From Aliarcobacter faecis (GTDB taxonomy: Bacteria; Campylobacterota; Campylobacteria; Campylobacterales; Arcobacteraceae), in the NCBI RefSeq assembly GCF_013201705.1, contig NZ_CP053837.1:1116001-1180000 (forward strand): DNA of 64,000 bases, in the 5' to 3' direction. The notes beneath the pieces are model-generated. The model searched no databases and had not been told where the DNA came from. It saw only the letters and a program-made list of their open reading frames with translations. This document shows positions 40,598 to 50,410 of this stretch, one piece after another. The position numbers and the translations under genes are program-made. Position 1 is the first letter of the stretch; each line of letters opens with the position of its first letter.

Positions 40598-41593
40598 ATG
40601 AAATATAAAATGATGGAATTAATAAAATCTTCTACTACAAATGAGTTTATATATCACTCTTTGGAAAGTATATTTTCTCTTCAGGAACAACTATCTTATT
40701 CTACAAATTTAAAACAATTAGCAGAAGATATTTTTAACTGGTTAAGCTATGAATTTAAGATTACAAATATGGAATTTTGCTTATTTGATATAAATAAAAA
40801 TAGTAAAGATAAGATTTTTTCAAAGGGGGAAGAGTTCTATTTAGATGATGAACTTTCTCATTTTTTTATAATTAACACTCATATAAGTTTAAATGCAACA
40901 GTCTCTTTTTGTGCAAATTCTAAACTCCATCACAAAATGATAGAAGATCATTATGAGACTATCCAAGTTGCTTTTTTTCAAATTTCGCCTATTATTCAAA
41001 GCTTAATTTTAAAGAAAAACTTTATAGAATCATCTTCTTTAGATTCAGTTACAAATGTTTATAATAGAACTTATCTAATTCAAAATCTTACAAATCATCT
41101 TAGATTATCAAATAAAAATCAAGAAGAGATTTTCTTTTTAATGATAGGAATTGATCGATTTAAAGCTGTAATTGATGAGTTTGACTATGATACTGCTGAT
41201 AAAGTTTTAGTTGAACTTGCAAGAGTTATACATTCAAATATAGATAGTTTTGATTTAGTAGGAAGACTTGGAACTGATGAGTTCTTAGTATCTATTTTAA
41301 GTAACTCAAATGAAAATGATATAGAAAATTTAGCTCTAAAGATAATTGATGATTTTGCAGATACTAATATTATTGTAAATGAACAGACTAAACAAGTTTT
41401 GAAAAAAACAATTTGTATAGGAATGGATAAATTTGTTTTAAATTCAGAAAAAACAATAAATGACTCAATAAAACACTCTGATATTGCACTTTATGAAGCA
41501 AAAAATAAAGGAAGATCACAATTTCTAAAATATAATGATTTAACAGCAGCTGATGGAATTGAAATCTTCGATGAATCAATAGAGCTTTTCTAA
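40598..41593 (+). CDS. GGDEF-domain protein with GTDEF signature (tandem paralog)
   Basis: 331 residues: N-terminal GAF-like region (about 1-155) and GGDEF domain (about 160-310). The signature is GTDEF, and the RxxD inhibitory site has been replaced by DSFD. It is clearly a duplicate of the preceding gene: DRFKAVIDEFDYDTADKVL and SDIALYEAKNKGRSQF match their counterparts. An active diguanylate cyclase without product inhibition, or a degenerate sensor, are both possible. A terminator overlaps the stop codon. Confidence 0.83.
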   Translation: MKYKMMELIKSSTTNEFIYHSLESIFSLQEQLSYSTNLKQLAEDIFNWLSYEFKITNMEFCLFDINKNSKDKIFSKGEEFYLDDELSHFFIINTHISLNATVSFCANSKLHHKMIEDHYETIQVAFFQISPIIQSLILKKNFIESSSLDSVTNVYNRTYLIQNLTNHLRLSNKNQEEIFFLMIGIDRFKAVIDEFDYDTADKVLVELARVIHSNIDSFDLVGRLGTDEFLVSILSNSNENDIENLALKIIDDFADTNIIVNEQTKQVLKKTICIGMDKFVLNSEKTINDSIKHSDIALYEAKNKGRSQFLKYNDLTAADGIEIFDESIELF

Positions 41594-41606
41594 GCTCTAA
41601 TTTTTT
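41581..41606 (+). terminator. Terminator of the MBL-GGDEF-GGDEF unit
   Basis: AGAGCTT / AAGCTCT with a 4-base loop followed by AATTTTTT; it overlaps the last codons of the second GGDEF gene. Confidence 0.7.
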
Positions 41607-41609
41607 AAT

Positions 41610-42440
41610 TTATAAAATTTCATGTAAAGTATTTGCCTTTTTCATCCAATTTTCTAGATCTTCATACTTTTCATCTTCAATCATTTTTTTAGCAATACTC
41701 ATCTGCTCTTCAAAAGATTTTATACTAAGAAGCATATTCTCTCTATTTTGTTTAAAAATATCCCCCCACATTCGTGGACTTGATTTTGCAATTCTACTCA
41801 TATCTTTAAATCCACCTGCAGCAAGAGCTATAATCTCTTTTGGGTTTTGATGACTCATAACTGTATTAGCTAATGAAAATGAGATCAAATGAGGTAAATG
41901 AGAGATATAACAAGCATTTATATCATGCTCTTTACTATCCATAACAACAATTCTCATTCCAATTTCTTGAAAGATTTTAAATGCTTTATTTACATGAATA
42001 TTTGCATTATCTTCTAAATCACATAAAACTACCGTTTTCCCTTCATAAAGGTTGTCTATTGCAGCTTTTGGTCCAGATTTCTCTGTTCCCGTCATAGGAT
42101 GAGCAGCTATAAAATTCTTTCTTATTTTTGCTGGAATATTTTTAACAATATACTCTTTTGTTGAGCCCATATCAATAATAGTTGTTTTTTCATCTATATC
42201 CAAAAAGTTTGGAAACATAGAAATAATTGCATCAACAGGTATAGATAAAATAATTACATCACTTACTTTCTTTAAAGTTTCTAAATCAACTACTTCATCA
42301 ACTAAATTTAACTCCAAAATATCTTTTTTATTTTTTTCGCTATTTGTAAATCCATATACTTTTTGGGCAATTCCATATCTTTTTACAGCTTTTGCTAAAG
42401 AGCCTCCCATAAGTCCTAAACCTATAATTCCTATATTCAA
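41610..42440 (-). CDS. tyrA: Prephenate dehydrogenase (TyrA)
   Basis: Oxidises prephenate to 4-hydroxyphenylpyruvate in tyrosine synthesis. 276 residues from TTG 42440. The N-terminal Rossmann motif NIGIIGLGLMGGSLA begins right after the start, then DMGSTKEYIV and HPMTGTEKSGPKAA, the substrate-binding region, and SHLPHLISFSLANT. I prefer TTG 42440 to the TTG at 42470: AAAGG stands 8 bases before it, and the family begins directly with the Rossmann fold. No chorismate mutase domain is present. It is divergent from bamA across 106 bp. Confidence 0.9.
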   Translation of the reverse strand: MNIGIIGLGLMGGSLAKAVKRYGIAQKVYGFTNSEKNKKDILELNLVDEVVDLETLKKVSDVIILSIPVDAIISMFPNFLDIDEKTTIIDMGSTKEYIVKNIPAKIRKNFIAAHPMTGTEKSGPKAAIDNLYEGKTVVLCDLEDNANIHVNKAFKIFQEIGMRIVVMDSKEHDINACYISHLPHLISFSLANTVMSHQNPKEIIALAAGGFKDMSRIAKSSPRMWGDIFKQNRENMLLSIKSFEEQMSIAKKMIEDEKYEDLENWMKKANTLHEIL

Positions 42441-42546
42441 AATAAAACCTTTTATAAATAAATTGGGCAAAATTATATCTTACTTTAGATTTATATAAAC
42501 TATTTTTAGATATATTATTGCTTTATTATCCAAATTAAGGACACCT

Positions 42547-44793
42547 GTGAAAAACAAAGTAATACTTTTATCATTGAGTTGTGCAACATTACTTAGTGCA
42601 ACAACAATCAAATCTATTGAATATAAAGATGTAAATAAATTATCTCCTCAGGTTTTAGCTGAAACAATAGATATGAAAGTTGGAGACAAACTAGATGAAA
42701 ATAAACTAAATGAAGCTGTTGTAAAATTTTATAAATATGGTTATTTTGAAGATGTTGAAGTTTCAAATAATGGTGGAAATTTATTATTTAAATTTAAAGA
42801 AAACCCTTCAGTTGCTAGTGTTGATATTAAAGGGTATAAGACTAGAAGTGAAGATATTGATAATATAAAAAATATTATTAAATTTAAAAAAGGGTCTATG
42901 TATACTGAAAAAAGAGTAAAAGAGGCTGAAAATAAGCTTTTAAGTATGCTAGAGAGTGAAGGTTTTATAAACTCAGTTGTTGAAACAGAAGTAGAAACTT
43001 TAGGTGAGAATGCAAAAAAAGTTACTTTTTATGTAAATAAAGGTGATGAGATTATAATTAATAATGCTCAATATCATGGAGCAAAAAATTTAGGTCAAAG
43101 TGATTTTGATGATGTAACTGCAAATAAAGAAAAAGAGTTTGCTTCTTGGTGGTTTGGACAAAATACAGGTGAATTAAAACTAGATCAATTAAAATATGAT
43201 GCAAGAAGAATAAATGACCTATATTTTGAGAAAGGTTATTTAGATGCAGATGTTAAAGAGCCATTTTTAGATATTGATTTTGCATCAAACCAAGCAAAAT
43301 TAGATTTTTTTGTAAAAGAGGGAGAAAAATATACAACTACTGATATTAAAATATTTTTAGACTCTTCAATTGTTAATCCTAATGATATTTATCCAGAATT
43401 AAAGCTAAAAGTTGATAAAACTTTCAATATTAAAAAATTAAGACAAGATCAAGAGTATATTAAAACTCAAGTAGCAAATCAAGGTTATGCCTTTGCTGAT
43501 GTTAAATTTGATTTGAAAAAAAATGAAGCTGAACATACTGTTGATGTTGTATTTAGTGTAGTTCCAGGAAAAAAAGTATATATAAATGATGTAAAAATTT
43601 CTGGAAATACTAGAACTTTAGATAGAGTTATTAGAAGAGATGTCTATTTAGCACCTGGTGATTTATATAATATGACAGATTTTAAGGACTCTACAAATAA
43701 ACTAAAAAGATCAAGATTCTTTGAAGATGTACAAATTGAAGAGAAAAGAATTAGTGATGATAAAATGGATATTGTTGTAAAAGTAACTGAAGCACCAACA
43801 GGAAGTTTAATGCTAGGTGGAGGATATGGTTCTTACGATAAATTTATGGTAAATGGGTCTATTAGTGATGCAAATATTTTTGGTTCAGGGCTCGCGCTTG
43901 GACTAAGTGCTGACTTATCTAAAAGATCAAGTAGATTTGAGCTTAGCCTTAAAAATCCAGCTATAAGAGATAGCGATTATAATGGAGAAGTTGAAGTTCA
44001 CTCGACAAAAAATGAGATTAGAAGAAGTAGATATGACTCTGATGTAAGAACAAAAGGGTTTTCTATTGGAGCAGGGAAAGAGGTAATTAGAGATACTTAT
44101 GTTGGAGCTAAATATGGACTTGATTTTATTAAAGAAAATTATGATTATCCAATAGATAGTATAGTTTCTCAGCAAAAGAGATTTACAGACCAAGATTATA
44201 TAAACAGTTCAATTACTCCTTATGTTAATTTTGATAATACAGATGATTTTTATTTTCCAAGAGAGGGATGGAGATCAAATATTTCAGCTGAATATGCTGG
44301 AGTTGGTGGAGATTCAAAATATATAAAACCAAGTGCTAATTTTAGATATTTCTATTCTTTAGAGGATTTAACTGATTTAGATTGGATTTTAAGATTTAAA
44401 ACACAAGCTAGAATTTTAATAGATAATGGTCAAATAAATCAAGGAGATTCACTGTATCTTGGGGGTCCTAGAACACTAAGAGGGTATAAGTCTTATGCAT
44501 TCCCTACTAATGAAACTGGAGAAAAAACAGATCCATATAAAAAAATGTGGTCAAACCAATTTGAAATTAGTTTTCCTCTAGTTCCTAGTGCAAAAATGAG
44601 ATGGGGAGTATTTTATGATTATGGTATGATAGGACAAGATTCTTTTAATGAAACAAAAAGATCAGGAACAGGAGCACTTTTAGAGTGGGTTTCACCTATG
44701 GGTCCTCTACAACTTATCTTTGCTAAACCAATTGGTAAAAAACCAGGAGATGATACATCTTCATTTGAGTTCTCATTCGGAGCAAGCTTCTAA
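42547..44793 (+). CDS. bamA: Outer membrane protein assembly factor BamA
   Basis: The Omp85 insertase for beta-barrel proteins. 748 residues: a signal peptide (KNKVILLSLSCATLLSATT), about five POTRA domains (about 22-370), then a 16-strand barrel with the conserved GxGYGSYDKFMVNGSISDAN region, GGPRTLRGY (the VRGF/Y-type lid motif of loop 6) and a C-terminal Phe in FEFSFGASF, the signal recognised by BamA itself. GTG 42547 is used with AAGGAC upstream. It overlaps mqnC by one base. Length is a little below E. coli BamA (810). Confidence 0.95.
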   Translation: MKNKVILLSLSCATLLSATTIKSIEYKDVNKLSPQVLAETIDMKVGDKLDENKLNEAVVKFYKYGYFEDVEVSNNGGNLLFKFKENPSVASVDIKGYKTRSEDIDNIKNIIKFKKGSMYTEKRVKEAENKLLSMLESEGFINSVVETEVETLGENAKKVTFYVNKGDEIIINNAQYHGAKNLGQSDFDDVTANKEKEFASWWFGQNTGELKLDQLKYDARRINDLYFEKGYLDADVKEPFLDIDFASNQAKLDFFVKEGEKYTTTDIKIFLDSSIVNPNDIYPELKLKVDKTFNIKKLRQDQEYIKTQVANQGYAFADVKFDLKKNEAEHTVDVVFSVVPGKKVYINDVKISGNTRTLDRVIRRDVYLAPGDLYNMTDFKDSTNKLKRSRFFEDVQIEEKRISDDKMDIVVKVTEAPTGSLMLGGGYGSYDKFMVNGSISDANIFGSGLALGLSADLSKRSSRFELSLKNPAIRDSDYNGEVEVHSTKNEIRRSRYDSDVRTKGFSIGAGKEVIRDTYVGAKYGLDFIKENYDYPIDSIVSQQKRFTDQDYINSSITPYVNFDNTDDFYFPREGWRSNISAEYAGVGGDSKYIKPSANFRYFYSLEDLTDLDWILRFKTQARILIDNGQINQGDSLYLGGPRTLRGYKSYAFPTNETGEKTDPYKKMWSNQFEISFPLVPSAKMRWGVFYDYGMIGQDSFNETKRSGTGALLEWVSPMGPLQLIFAKPIGKKPGDDTSSFEFSFGASF

Positions 44794-45866
44794 TGACAAA
44801 AAAAGTAGAAGTTAATTTAAATAAAAGATTAAGTAAAGAAGAAGCTCTTGATTTAATCAAAAATACTTCTTTATTAGAGTTAAGTCGTCTTGCAAGTGCA
44901 AAAAAACTAGAACTTCATAGTGAAAAACTAACAACTTTTATAGTAGATAGAAATATAAACTATACAAATGTTTGTTGGGTTGATTGTAAATTTTGTGCAT
45001 TTTATAGACACAAAAAAGATGATGATAGCTATGTTTTAAAATTTGATGAAATTGATAAAAAAATTGATGAACTTCTTGCTATTGGTGGAACACAAATTCT
45101 TTTTCAAGGTGGAGTTCATCCAAATTTAAAAATAGATTATTATGAAGAGTTAGTAAATCACATTCATACAAAATATCCACAAATTACAATTCATGGTTTT
45201 TCAGCAATTGAAATTGATTTTATAGCAAAAGTATCAAAAATATCTATTTTAGAAGTTTTAAAAAGGCTTCAAGCAAAAGGTTTAAGTTCAGTTCCAGGTG
45301 CTGGAGCTGAAATTTTAAGTGATAGAGTAAGAGATATAATTGCTCCTAAAAAACTTGATACTGCAAAATGGCTAGAAGTTCATAAAACTGCACATAGTAT
45401 TGGTATGAAAACAACAGCAACTATGATGTTTGGAACTGTTGAAACAGATGAAGAGATTATTGAACATTGGGATTTAATACGAAAATTGCAAGATGAGACA
45501 GGTGGTTTTAGAGCATTTATTATGTGGAGTTTTCAAGGAGAAAATACTGAACTTTTAGAGGAAATTCCCGATATTAAACCTCAATCTTCAAATAGGTATT
45601 TAAGACTTCTTGCAGTTTCAAGACTATATTTAGATAATTTTAAGAATCTTCAAAGCTCTTGGGTTACTCAAGGTTCATATATTGGTCAAATGGCTCTAAA
45701 ATTTGGTGCAAATGATTTGGGAAGTACAATGATGGAAGAGAATGTTGTAAAAGCAGCAGGAGCAGTAAATAGAATGAATCAAGATGAAATGATAAGATTA
45801 ATCAAAGATATAGATGAGTTTCCAGCAAAAAGAGACACAGCTTACAATATAATAGAGAGATTTTAA
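44793..45866 (+). CDS. mqnC: Dehypoxanthine futalosine cyclase (MqnC)
   Basis: A radical SAM enzyme of the futalosine menaquinone pathway, used by Campylobacterota instead of MenA-F. 357 residues; the cluster motif is CWVDCKFCAF (Cys-x3-Cys-x2-Cys), with GGTQILFQGGVHPNLKIDYYE, LSSVPGAGAEILSDRVR and GFRAFIMWSFQGENT as expected. ATG overlaps the bamA stop (TAATG), so it is translationally coupled to an unrelated gene, as commonly seen in these compact genomes. Menaquinone would be the electron acceptor of the HydABC complex. Confidence 0.92.
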   Translation: MTKKVEVNLNKRLSKEEALDLIKNTSLLELSRLASAKKLELHSEKLTTFIVDRNINYTNVCWVDCKFCAFYRHKKDDDSYVLKFDEIDKKIDELLAIGGTQILFQGGVHPNLKIDYYEELVNHIHTKYPQITIHGFSAIEIDFIAKVSKISILEVLKRLQAKGLSSVPGAGAEILSDRVRDIIAPKKLDTAKWLEVHKTAHSIGMKTTATMMFGTVETDEEIIEHWDLIRKLQDETGGFRAFIMWSFQGENTELLEEIPDIKPQSSNRYLRLLAVSRLYLDNFKNLQSSWVTQGSYIGQMALKFGANDLGSTMMEENVVKAAGAVNRMNQDEMIRLIKDIDEFPAKRDTAYNIIERF

Positions 45867-45872
45867 TAAAAG

Positions 45873-47162
45873 ATGAAAATAAGATATATTTTATATATTT
45901 TTTTAATATTACAAGGAAGTTTGATGAGTGCAATGATAAAGCATATAAATATAAATAATATTGATATCCCAGTAATTTTTGAAGAACAAAAATCACTACC
46001 AATTTTAAATTTACAACTAATTTTCAAAAATGCTGGTTACATAAAAGATAAAAATAATTTAGGTTTGGCAAATCTATCTTCAAAAATTTTAAATGAAGGT
46101 ACAAAAGAGTTAGGAGCTACAAAGTTTGCAGAAAAACTAGATGATAATGCCATAACTATTAATAGTGCTATTGGTTTAGAAACTCTTACTATAGAACTTT
46201 CAAGTTTAAAAGAGAAATCAAATTTAGCGCTTGAATTATTAAATACTCTTTTAAAATCTCCAAATTTTTCAAATGAAGCTTTAAGCAAGGTAAAAACTTT
46301 AGTTACAGGAAGTATTAAAAGAAAAGAGAATGATTTTGATGATGTAGCTAGTAAAGGTTTAAATGCCCTACTTTATAGTGGAACTCCTTTAGCAAATCCT
46401 GCTAGTGGAACAATTGAATCTATTTCTAAAATTAATTTAAAAAATATAGAAGAGTTTTTATCTAACTCTTTAGTTTTAAATAACTTAGTTATTGTAGCAG
46501 GAGGAGATATAGCTTTTGAAGAGCTTGAAAAAGCTATATCTCCTATTCTAAAAGGTTTAAAGATTGGAGAAAAAGAGCAAAATTCTAAGATAGAGTTTAT
46601 CTCACAAAAACAAGAGAAAGAGCTTTTAAAACCAACAGAACAAGCTTATATATATTTTGGTTCAAACTTTAATGCAAATAGTCAAGATGAAGATAATTAT
46701 AAAGCAAAAGTTGCTTCATTTATTTTAGGTGGTTCTGGATTTGGTTCAAGACTTATGGAAGAAATAAGAGTTAAAAGAGGTTTAGCATATAGTGCTTACT
46801 CAAATATAAATATAAATAGGTCTTATTCTAGCTTTAGTGGTTATTTACAAACAAAAAATGAAAGCTATAAAGAGGCAAAAGATATTGTAATATCTTTGGT
46901 TGAAGAGTTTGTAAAAAATGGAGTAACAAAAGAGGAATTAAATGCTGCTAAAAACTTTTTAAGTGGAAGTGAACCACTTAGAACAGAAACTTTGGCTCAA
47001 AGATTAAATAGAGCTTTTATGCTAGATTTTAGAGGTTTAAGTCAAGATTACCCAAAAATTGAACTTGAAAAAATCCAAAATTTAACTTTAGAAGATTTAA
47101 ACAACTACATAAAAACTCATACAGAGTTAAATAATTTAACATTTTTTATTGTAAGGAAATAA
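45873..47162 (+). CDS. M16-family peptidase-like protein, catalytic motif missing
   Basis: 429 residues with a signal peptide (IRYILYIFLILQGSLMSA), so likely periplasmic. The two-domain M16 fold is visible (GSGFGSRLMEEIRVKRGLAYSAYS, the R/Y motif of the second domain), but the zinc motif HxxEH is absent: the corresponding place reads NLGLANLSSKIL. It is therefore probably an inactive partner or scaffold, as in heterodimeric M16 proteases such as YmxG/PqqL-type alpha subunits. No active M16 gene is adjacent. It is transcribed between mqnC and gltX with gaps of 6 and 3 bp. Confidence 0.82.
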   Translation: MKIRYILYIFLILQGSLMSAMIKHININNIDIPVIFEEQKSLPILNLQLIFKNAGYIKDKNNLGLANLSSKILNEGTKELGATKFAEKLDDNAITINSAIGLETLTIELSSLKEKSNLALELLNTLLKSPNFSNEALSKVKTLVTGSIKRKENDFDDVASKGLNALLYSGTPLANPASGTIESISKINLKNIEEFLSNSLVLNNLVIVAGGDIAFEELEKAISPILKGLKIGEKEQNSKIEFISQKQEKELLKPTEQAYIYFGSNFNANSQDEDNYKAKVASFILGGSGFGSRLMEEIRVKRGLAYSAYSNININRSYSSFSGYLQTKNESYKEAKDIVISLVEEFVKNGVTKEELNAAKNFLSGSEPLRTETLAQRLNRAFMLDFRGLSQDYPKIELEKIQNLTLEDLNNYIKTHTELNNLTFFIVRK

Positions 47163-47165
47163 TTT

Positions 47166-48467
47166 ATGCTAAGATTTGCACCAAGTCCAACAGGAGATAT
47201 GCATATAGGTAACCTAAGAGTTGCAATTTTTAACTATTTAGTATCAAAGCAGTTAAATGAAGGTCTTATTATTAGAATTGAAGATACAGATAAGGCTAGA
47301 AATATTGAAGGAAAAGATAAAGAGATTTTAGAGATTTTAAATCTTTTTTCAATTGAGTATAAAAATGTTTTTTATCAAAGTGAAAATTTAAAATATCATC
47401 AAAAAATGGCTTTACAATTAATGACTCAAAAAAAGGCATTTGCTTGTTTTTGTAGTGATGAAAAACTTGAAGAGTTAAAAGAAGAGAGTATAAAAAAAGG
47501 TATTCCTTTTAGATATGATGGATTTTGTGAAACTTTAAATGATGAAACAGTTTTAAATACAAATGCTCCTTTTACAGTAAGGCTTAAAAAACCTGAACAC
47601 AATATAAAATTTAGAGATTTACTAAAAGGTGATTTTGATTATGCACCTTTTGATGTTGATAGTTTTATTATTTTAAGACAAGATAAAACTCCAACATATA
47701 ACTATGCTTGTAGTGTTGATGATATGTTAATGGATATTTCAATGGTTATCAGGGGAGAAGACCATATCTCAAATACACCAAAGCAAATACATATTAGAGA
47801 AAGTTTAGGATATACAAAAGAGATAAAATATGTTCATCTACCAATCATTTTGAATGCAATTACAGGTAAAAAAATGAGTAAAAGAGATGATGCTAGTAGC
47901 GTTAAATGGTTAATTGAACAAGGTTTCTTACCAAGTGCAATAGCAAACTATTTAGTTTTAATTGGAAATAAGACACCAACAGAAATTTTCACTCTTGAAG
48001 AAGCCATAGAGTGGTTTAAAATAGAGAATATTTCAAAAAGTGGAGCTAAATTTGATATTGATAAATTAAGATTTATAAATAGAAAACATATAGAACTACT
48101 TGAAGATATGAGATTATCAAAGATTTTAGGTTTTGCAGATGAAAGTATAGGAAAATTAGCAAAACTATATTTAGAAGAAGCTAGTACAATAAAAGATATA
48201 AAAGCTAAGTTAGATGATATTTTTAGTTTAAAAACTACTTTAGAAGGTTTTGAAGAAGAGAGTAAAAAAATCAAAGATACTCTACAAAATGCACCATATT
48301 TTGAAAATTATGAAGATTTAAAAAATTATGTAGTTGAAAATACAAACTTAAAAGGTAAAAATCTATTTAAACCACTTAGATATATATTAACTGGTGTTGA
48401 AAATGGACCAAATTTAGCTGATATTTATCCATTTATTAAAAATTATATAGGAGAGATTGTAAGATGA
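47166..48467 (+). CDS. gltX: Glutamyl-tRNA synthetase (GltX)
   Basis: Class Ic synthetase, 433 residues. The HIGH motif appears as HIGN in [16 protein letters not shown] (residues 13-16) and KMSKR as [11 protein letters not shown] near residue 238. Campylobacterota carry two GluRS, one of which charges tRNA-Gln for transamidation; which of the two this is cannot be decided from one copy, although the short length resembles GltX1. It follows the M16 gene by 3 bp and overlaps yggT by 4 bp. Confidence 0.93.
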   Translation: MLRFAPSPTGDMHIGNLRVAIFNYLVSKQLNEGLIIRIEDTDKARNIEGKDKEILEILNLFSIEYKNVFYQSENLKYHQKMALQLMTQKKAFACFCSDEKLEELKEESIKKGIPFRYDGFCETLNDETVLNTNAPFTVRLKKPEHNIKFRDLLKGDFDYAPFDVDSFIILRQDKTPTYNYACSVDDMLMDISMVIRGEDHISNTPKQIHIRESLGYTKEIKYVHLPIILNAITGKKMSKRDDASSVKWLIEQGFLPSAIANYLVLIGNKTPTEIFTLEEAIEWFKIENISKSGAKFDIDKLRFINRKHIELLEDMRLSKILGFADESIGKLAKLYLEEASTIKDIKAKLDDIFSLKTTLEGFEEESKKIKDTLQNAPYFENYEDLKNYVVENTNLKGKNLFKPLRYILTGVENGPNLADIYPFIKNYIGEIVR

Positions 48468-48736
48468 TAGATGCATTATTTAGCTCAATTTTAACTGTTT
48501 TTTTTAGTATTATTTTCCTTTATAAATGGGTTGTGATAATCTCTGCAATTTTAAGCTGGGTAAGACCTGACCCATATAATCCAATAGTTCAAATGCTTTA
48601 TAGATTAACAGAGCCTGTTTATGCAAGAATAAGAAGAGTAATTCCAACAACTTTTGGTGGAATGGATTTAGCTCCACTTATTTTGATTTTTGCTCTTATA
48701 TTCCTAGAGACATTTTTACAAAAAATTTTAATGTAA
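48464..48736 (+). CDS. YggT family membrane protein
   Basis: 90 residues with two hydrophobic segments (about 5-33 and 65-88) and the family signature [31 protein letters not shown] between them. YggT proteins are implicated in membrane/osmotic processes and cell division placement; the function is not settled. ATG 48464 overlaps the gltX stop (ATGA), so translation is coupled, and the lytic transglycosylase gene follows by 6 bp. Confidence 0.85.
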   Translation: MIDALFSSILTVFFSIIFLYKWVVIISAILSWVRPDPYNPIVQMLYRLTEPVYARIRRVIPTTFGGMDLAPLILIFALIFLETFLQKILM

Positions 48737-48742
48737 GTTGTT

Positions 48743-50410
48743 ATGATAAAAAGTATTTTAAAACTTACTTTAATTTTTTCTCTATCTTTTAATCTTTTTG
48801 CTCTTGAAAACCCACAAGCTGATTTTATGCAAAAAGATTTTAAAGTTACCCTTGATTGGTTAGAAAATAGACCTAAATCAAGTGCAAAAGACTTTTTTAT
48901 CTTACAATTTTTAGAAGACGAAAATTTAACTTATGAGATAGCAAAAAAAGCTTATGATATGAGAAAAGGAAATAATGCTACTTTAGATAGAGCCTTTAAA
49001 CAAAAATTTAGTGAAAAGATAAGTCCAGAAGATAGATTTTGTTATAATGCCTCTATTTTAGAGCTAAAATCTTCAAGCTCTAAATGTATTGCTTTAGGTT
49101 TAGCCTCTTTAAAAAAAGCTTCTGATTTATCAAAAAATGATTTGAATTTTTTTATATCAAAATTAGACTCCTATCCAACACTAAAAAAAGATTTACAAAC
49201 AATTGCCTCAACAAAAGTTTATGAAGAGTTAAGAGATAGTGGAGCTACAAGATTTTTAAAAATATTTTTTGAAGTAAGTGATAGTTATAGAAATAAATAT
49301 TTAAATAAAAATATAGATATAAATTTTTTAAATGAACTATCCAAAAATAAAGACTTTGAAAAATTTTTACGATATGTAATATATAGTAAAGATTTAAAAA
49401 GTATTCAAAGATCTTTAGATAATTTAAATACAAATATAACTCTATCTTCTACAATATCATTTATGCTAGGTATAAATGCAATAAATAATAAAGATTTACT
49501 AAAAGCAAAAGACTTTTTCAATAAATCTTATAATAATTCATATTTAAAATCCGATAAAGACAAATCTTTATATTGGTTATATTTAACTTCAAATGATAAC
49601 TCTTTTTTAGATGAATTAGCAAAAAGTAGTGATATAAATATTTATTCATTATATGCTAAAGAGCTATTAAATGTAAAAATTGACAATGTTTTTTATAGTA
49701 TAGAATTAAAAAATCAAGCAACTTCTTATGATGTTTATAACCCTTTTTTGTGGGATGAAGTTACAGAAGATACAAAGAAAAATTTAGATGAAATTAAACT
49801 TCAAAAATATTATAATATTTTTTCTTCTAAAGATACAGAACCACATATGGCATTTATTTTAGAAAGATTTGAAAAATATAAAACTCAATATTATATAACT
49901 CCTTATAGAGAGATTTTAAAAAATTATGATATAGATAAACAAGTCTTAATCTATTCAATAGCAAGACAAGAAAGTAGATTTATTCCATCAGCAATCTCAT
50001 TTTCAAGTGCTCAAGGGATGATGCAAATAATGCCTTTTTTATCAAAAGATATAGCTAAAGAACTAGGTCAAAATTATAATATTTATGAACAGTTTAATCC
50101 TAGAAAAAATATAGAGTTTGCAAGTTATCATTTAGATAAATTAAATAGACAATTTGATAATAATCCTCTTTTTGTAGCTTATGCTTATAATGGTGGAGCT
50201 GGTTATACAAGAACTCAATTAAAAAAAGGCTTATTTAAAGAAAAAAATAGATTTGAGCCATTTTTAAGTATGGAGATGATTTCATATAATGAAACAAAAG
50301 ATTATGGAAAAAAAGTTTTAACAAACTACTATATTTATAATAACTATTTAAATAGTGAGAATAAAATCTCACTATCTACTATTTTACAAAGCTTAGTGTC
50401 GCCTTATTAG
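48743..50410 (+). CDS. slt: Soluble lytic murein transglycosylase (Slt family)
   Basis: 555 residues, periplasmic: signal peptide SILKLTLIFSLSFNLFA, a long helical superhelix (about 30-390), then the SLT domain (about 405-535) with the catalytic Glu in ARQESRFIP, the GMMQIMP motif and YNGGAGYTR. It cleaves peptidoglycan between MurNAc and GlcNAc, forming 1,6-anhydro ends. Length matches campylobacterial Slt. Its 3' end overlaps the convergent lipoprotein gene by 32 bp. C. jejuni Slt acts in peptidoglycan turnover; the same is inferred here. Confidence 0.9.
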   Translation: MIKSILKLTLIFSLSFNLFALENPQADFMQKDFKVTLDWLENRPKSSAKDFFILQFLEDENLTYEIAKKAYDMRKGNNATLDRAFKQKFSEKISPEDRFCYNASILELKSSSSKCIALGLASLKKASDLSKNDLNFFISKLDSYPTLKKDLQTIASTKVYEELRDSGATRFLKIFFEVSDSYRNKYLNKNIDINFLNELSKNKDFEKFLRYVIYSKDLKSIQRSLDNLNTNITLSSTISFMLGINAINNKDLLKAKDFFNKSYNNSYLKSDKDKSLYWLYLTSNDNSFLDELAKSSDINIYSLYAKELLNVKIDNVFYSIELKNQATSYDVYNPFLWDEVTEDTKKNLDEIKLQKYYNIFSSKDTEPHMAFILERFEKYKTQYYITPYREILKNYDIDKQVLIYSIARQESRFIPSAISFSSAQGMMQIMPFLSKDIAKELGQNYNIYEQFNPRKNIEFASYHLDKLNRQFDNNPLFVAYAYNGGAGYTRTQLKKGLFKEKNRFEPFLSMEMISYNETKDYGKKVLTNYYIYNNYLNSENKISLSTILQSLVSPY

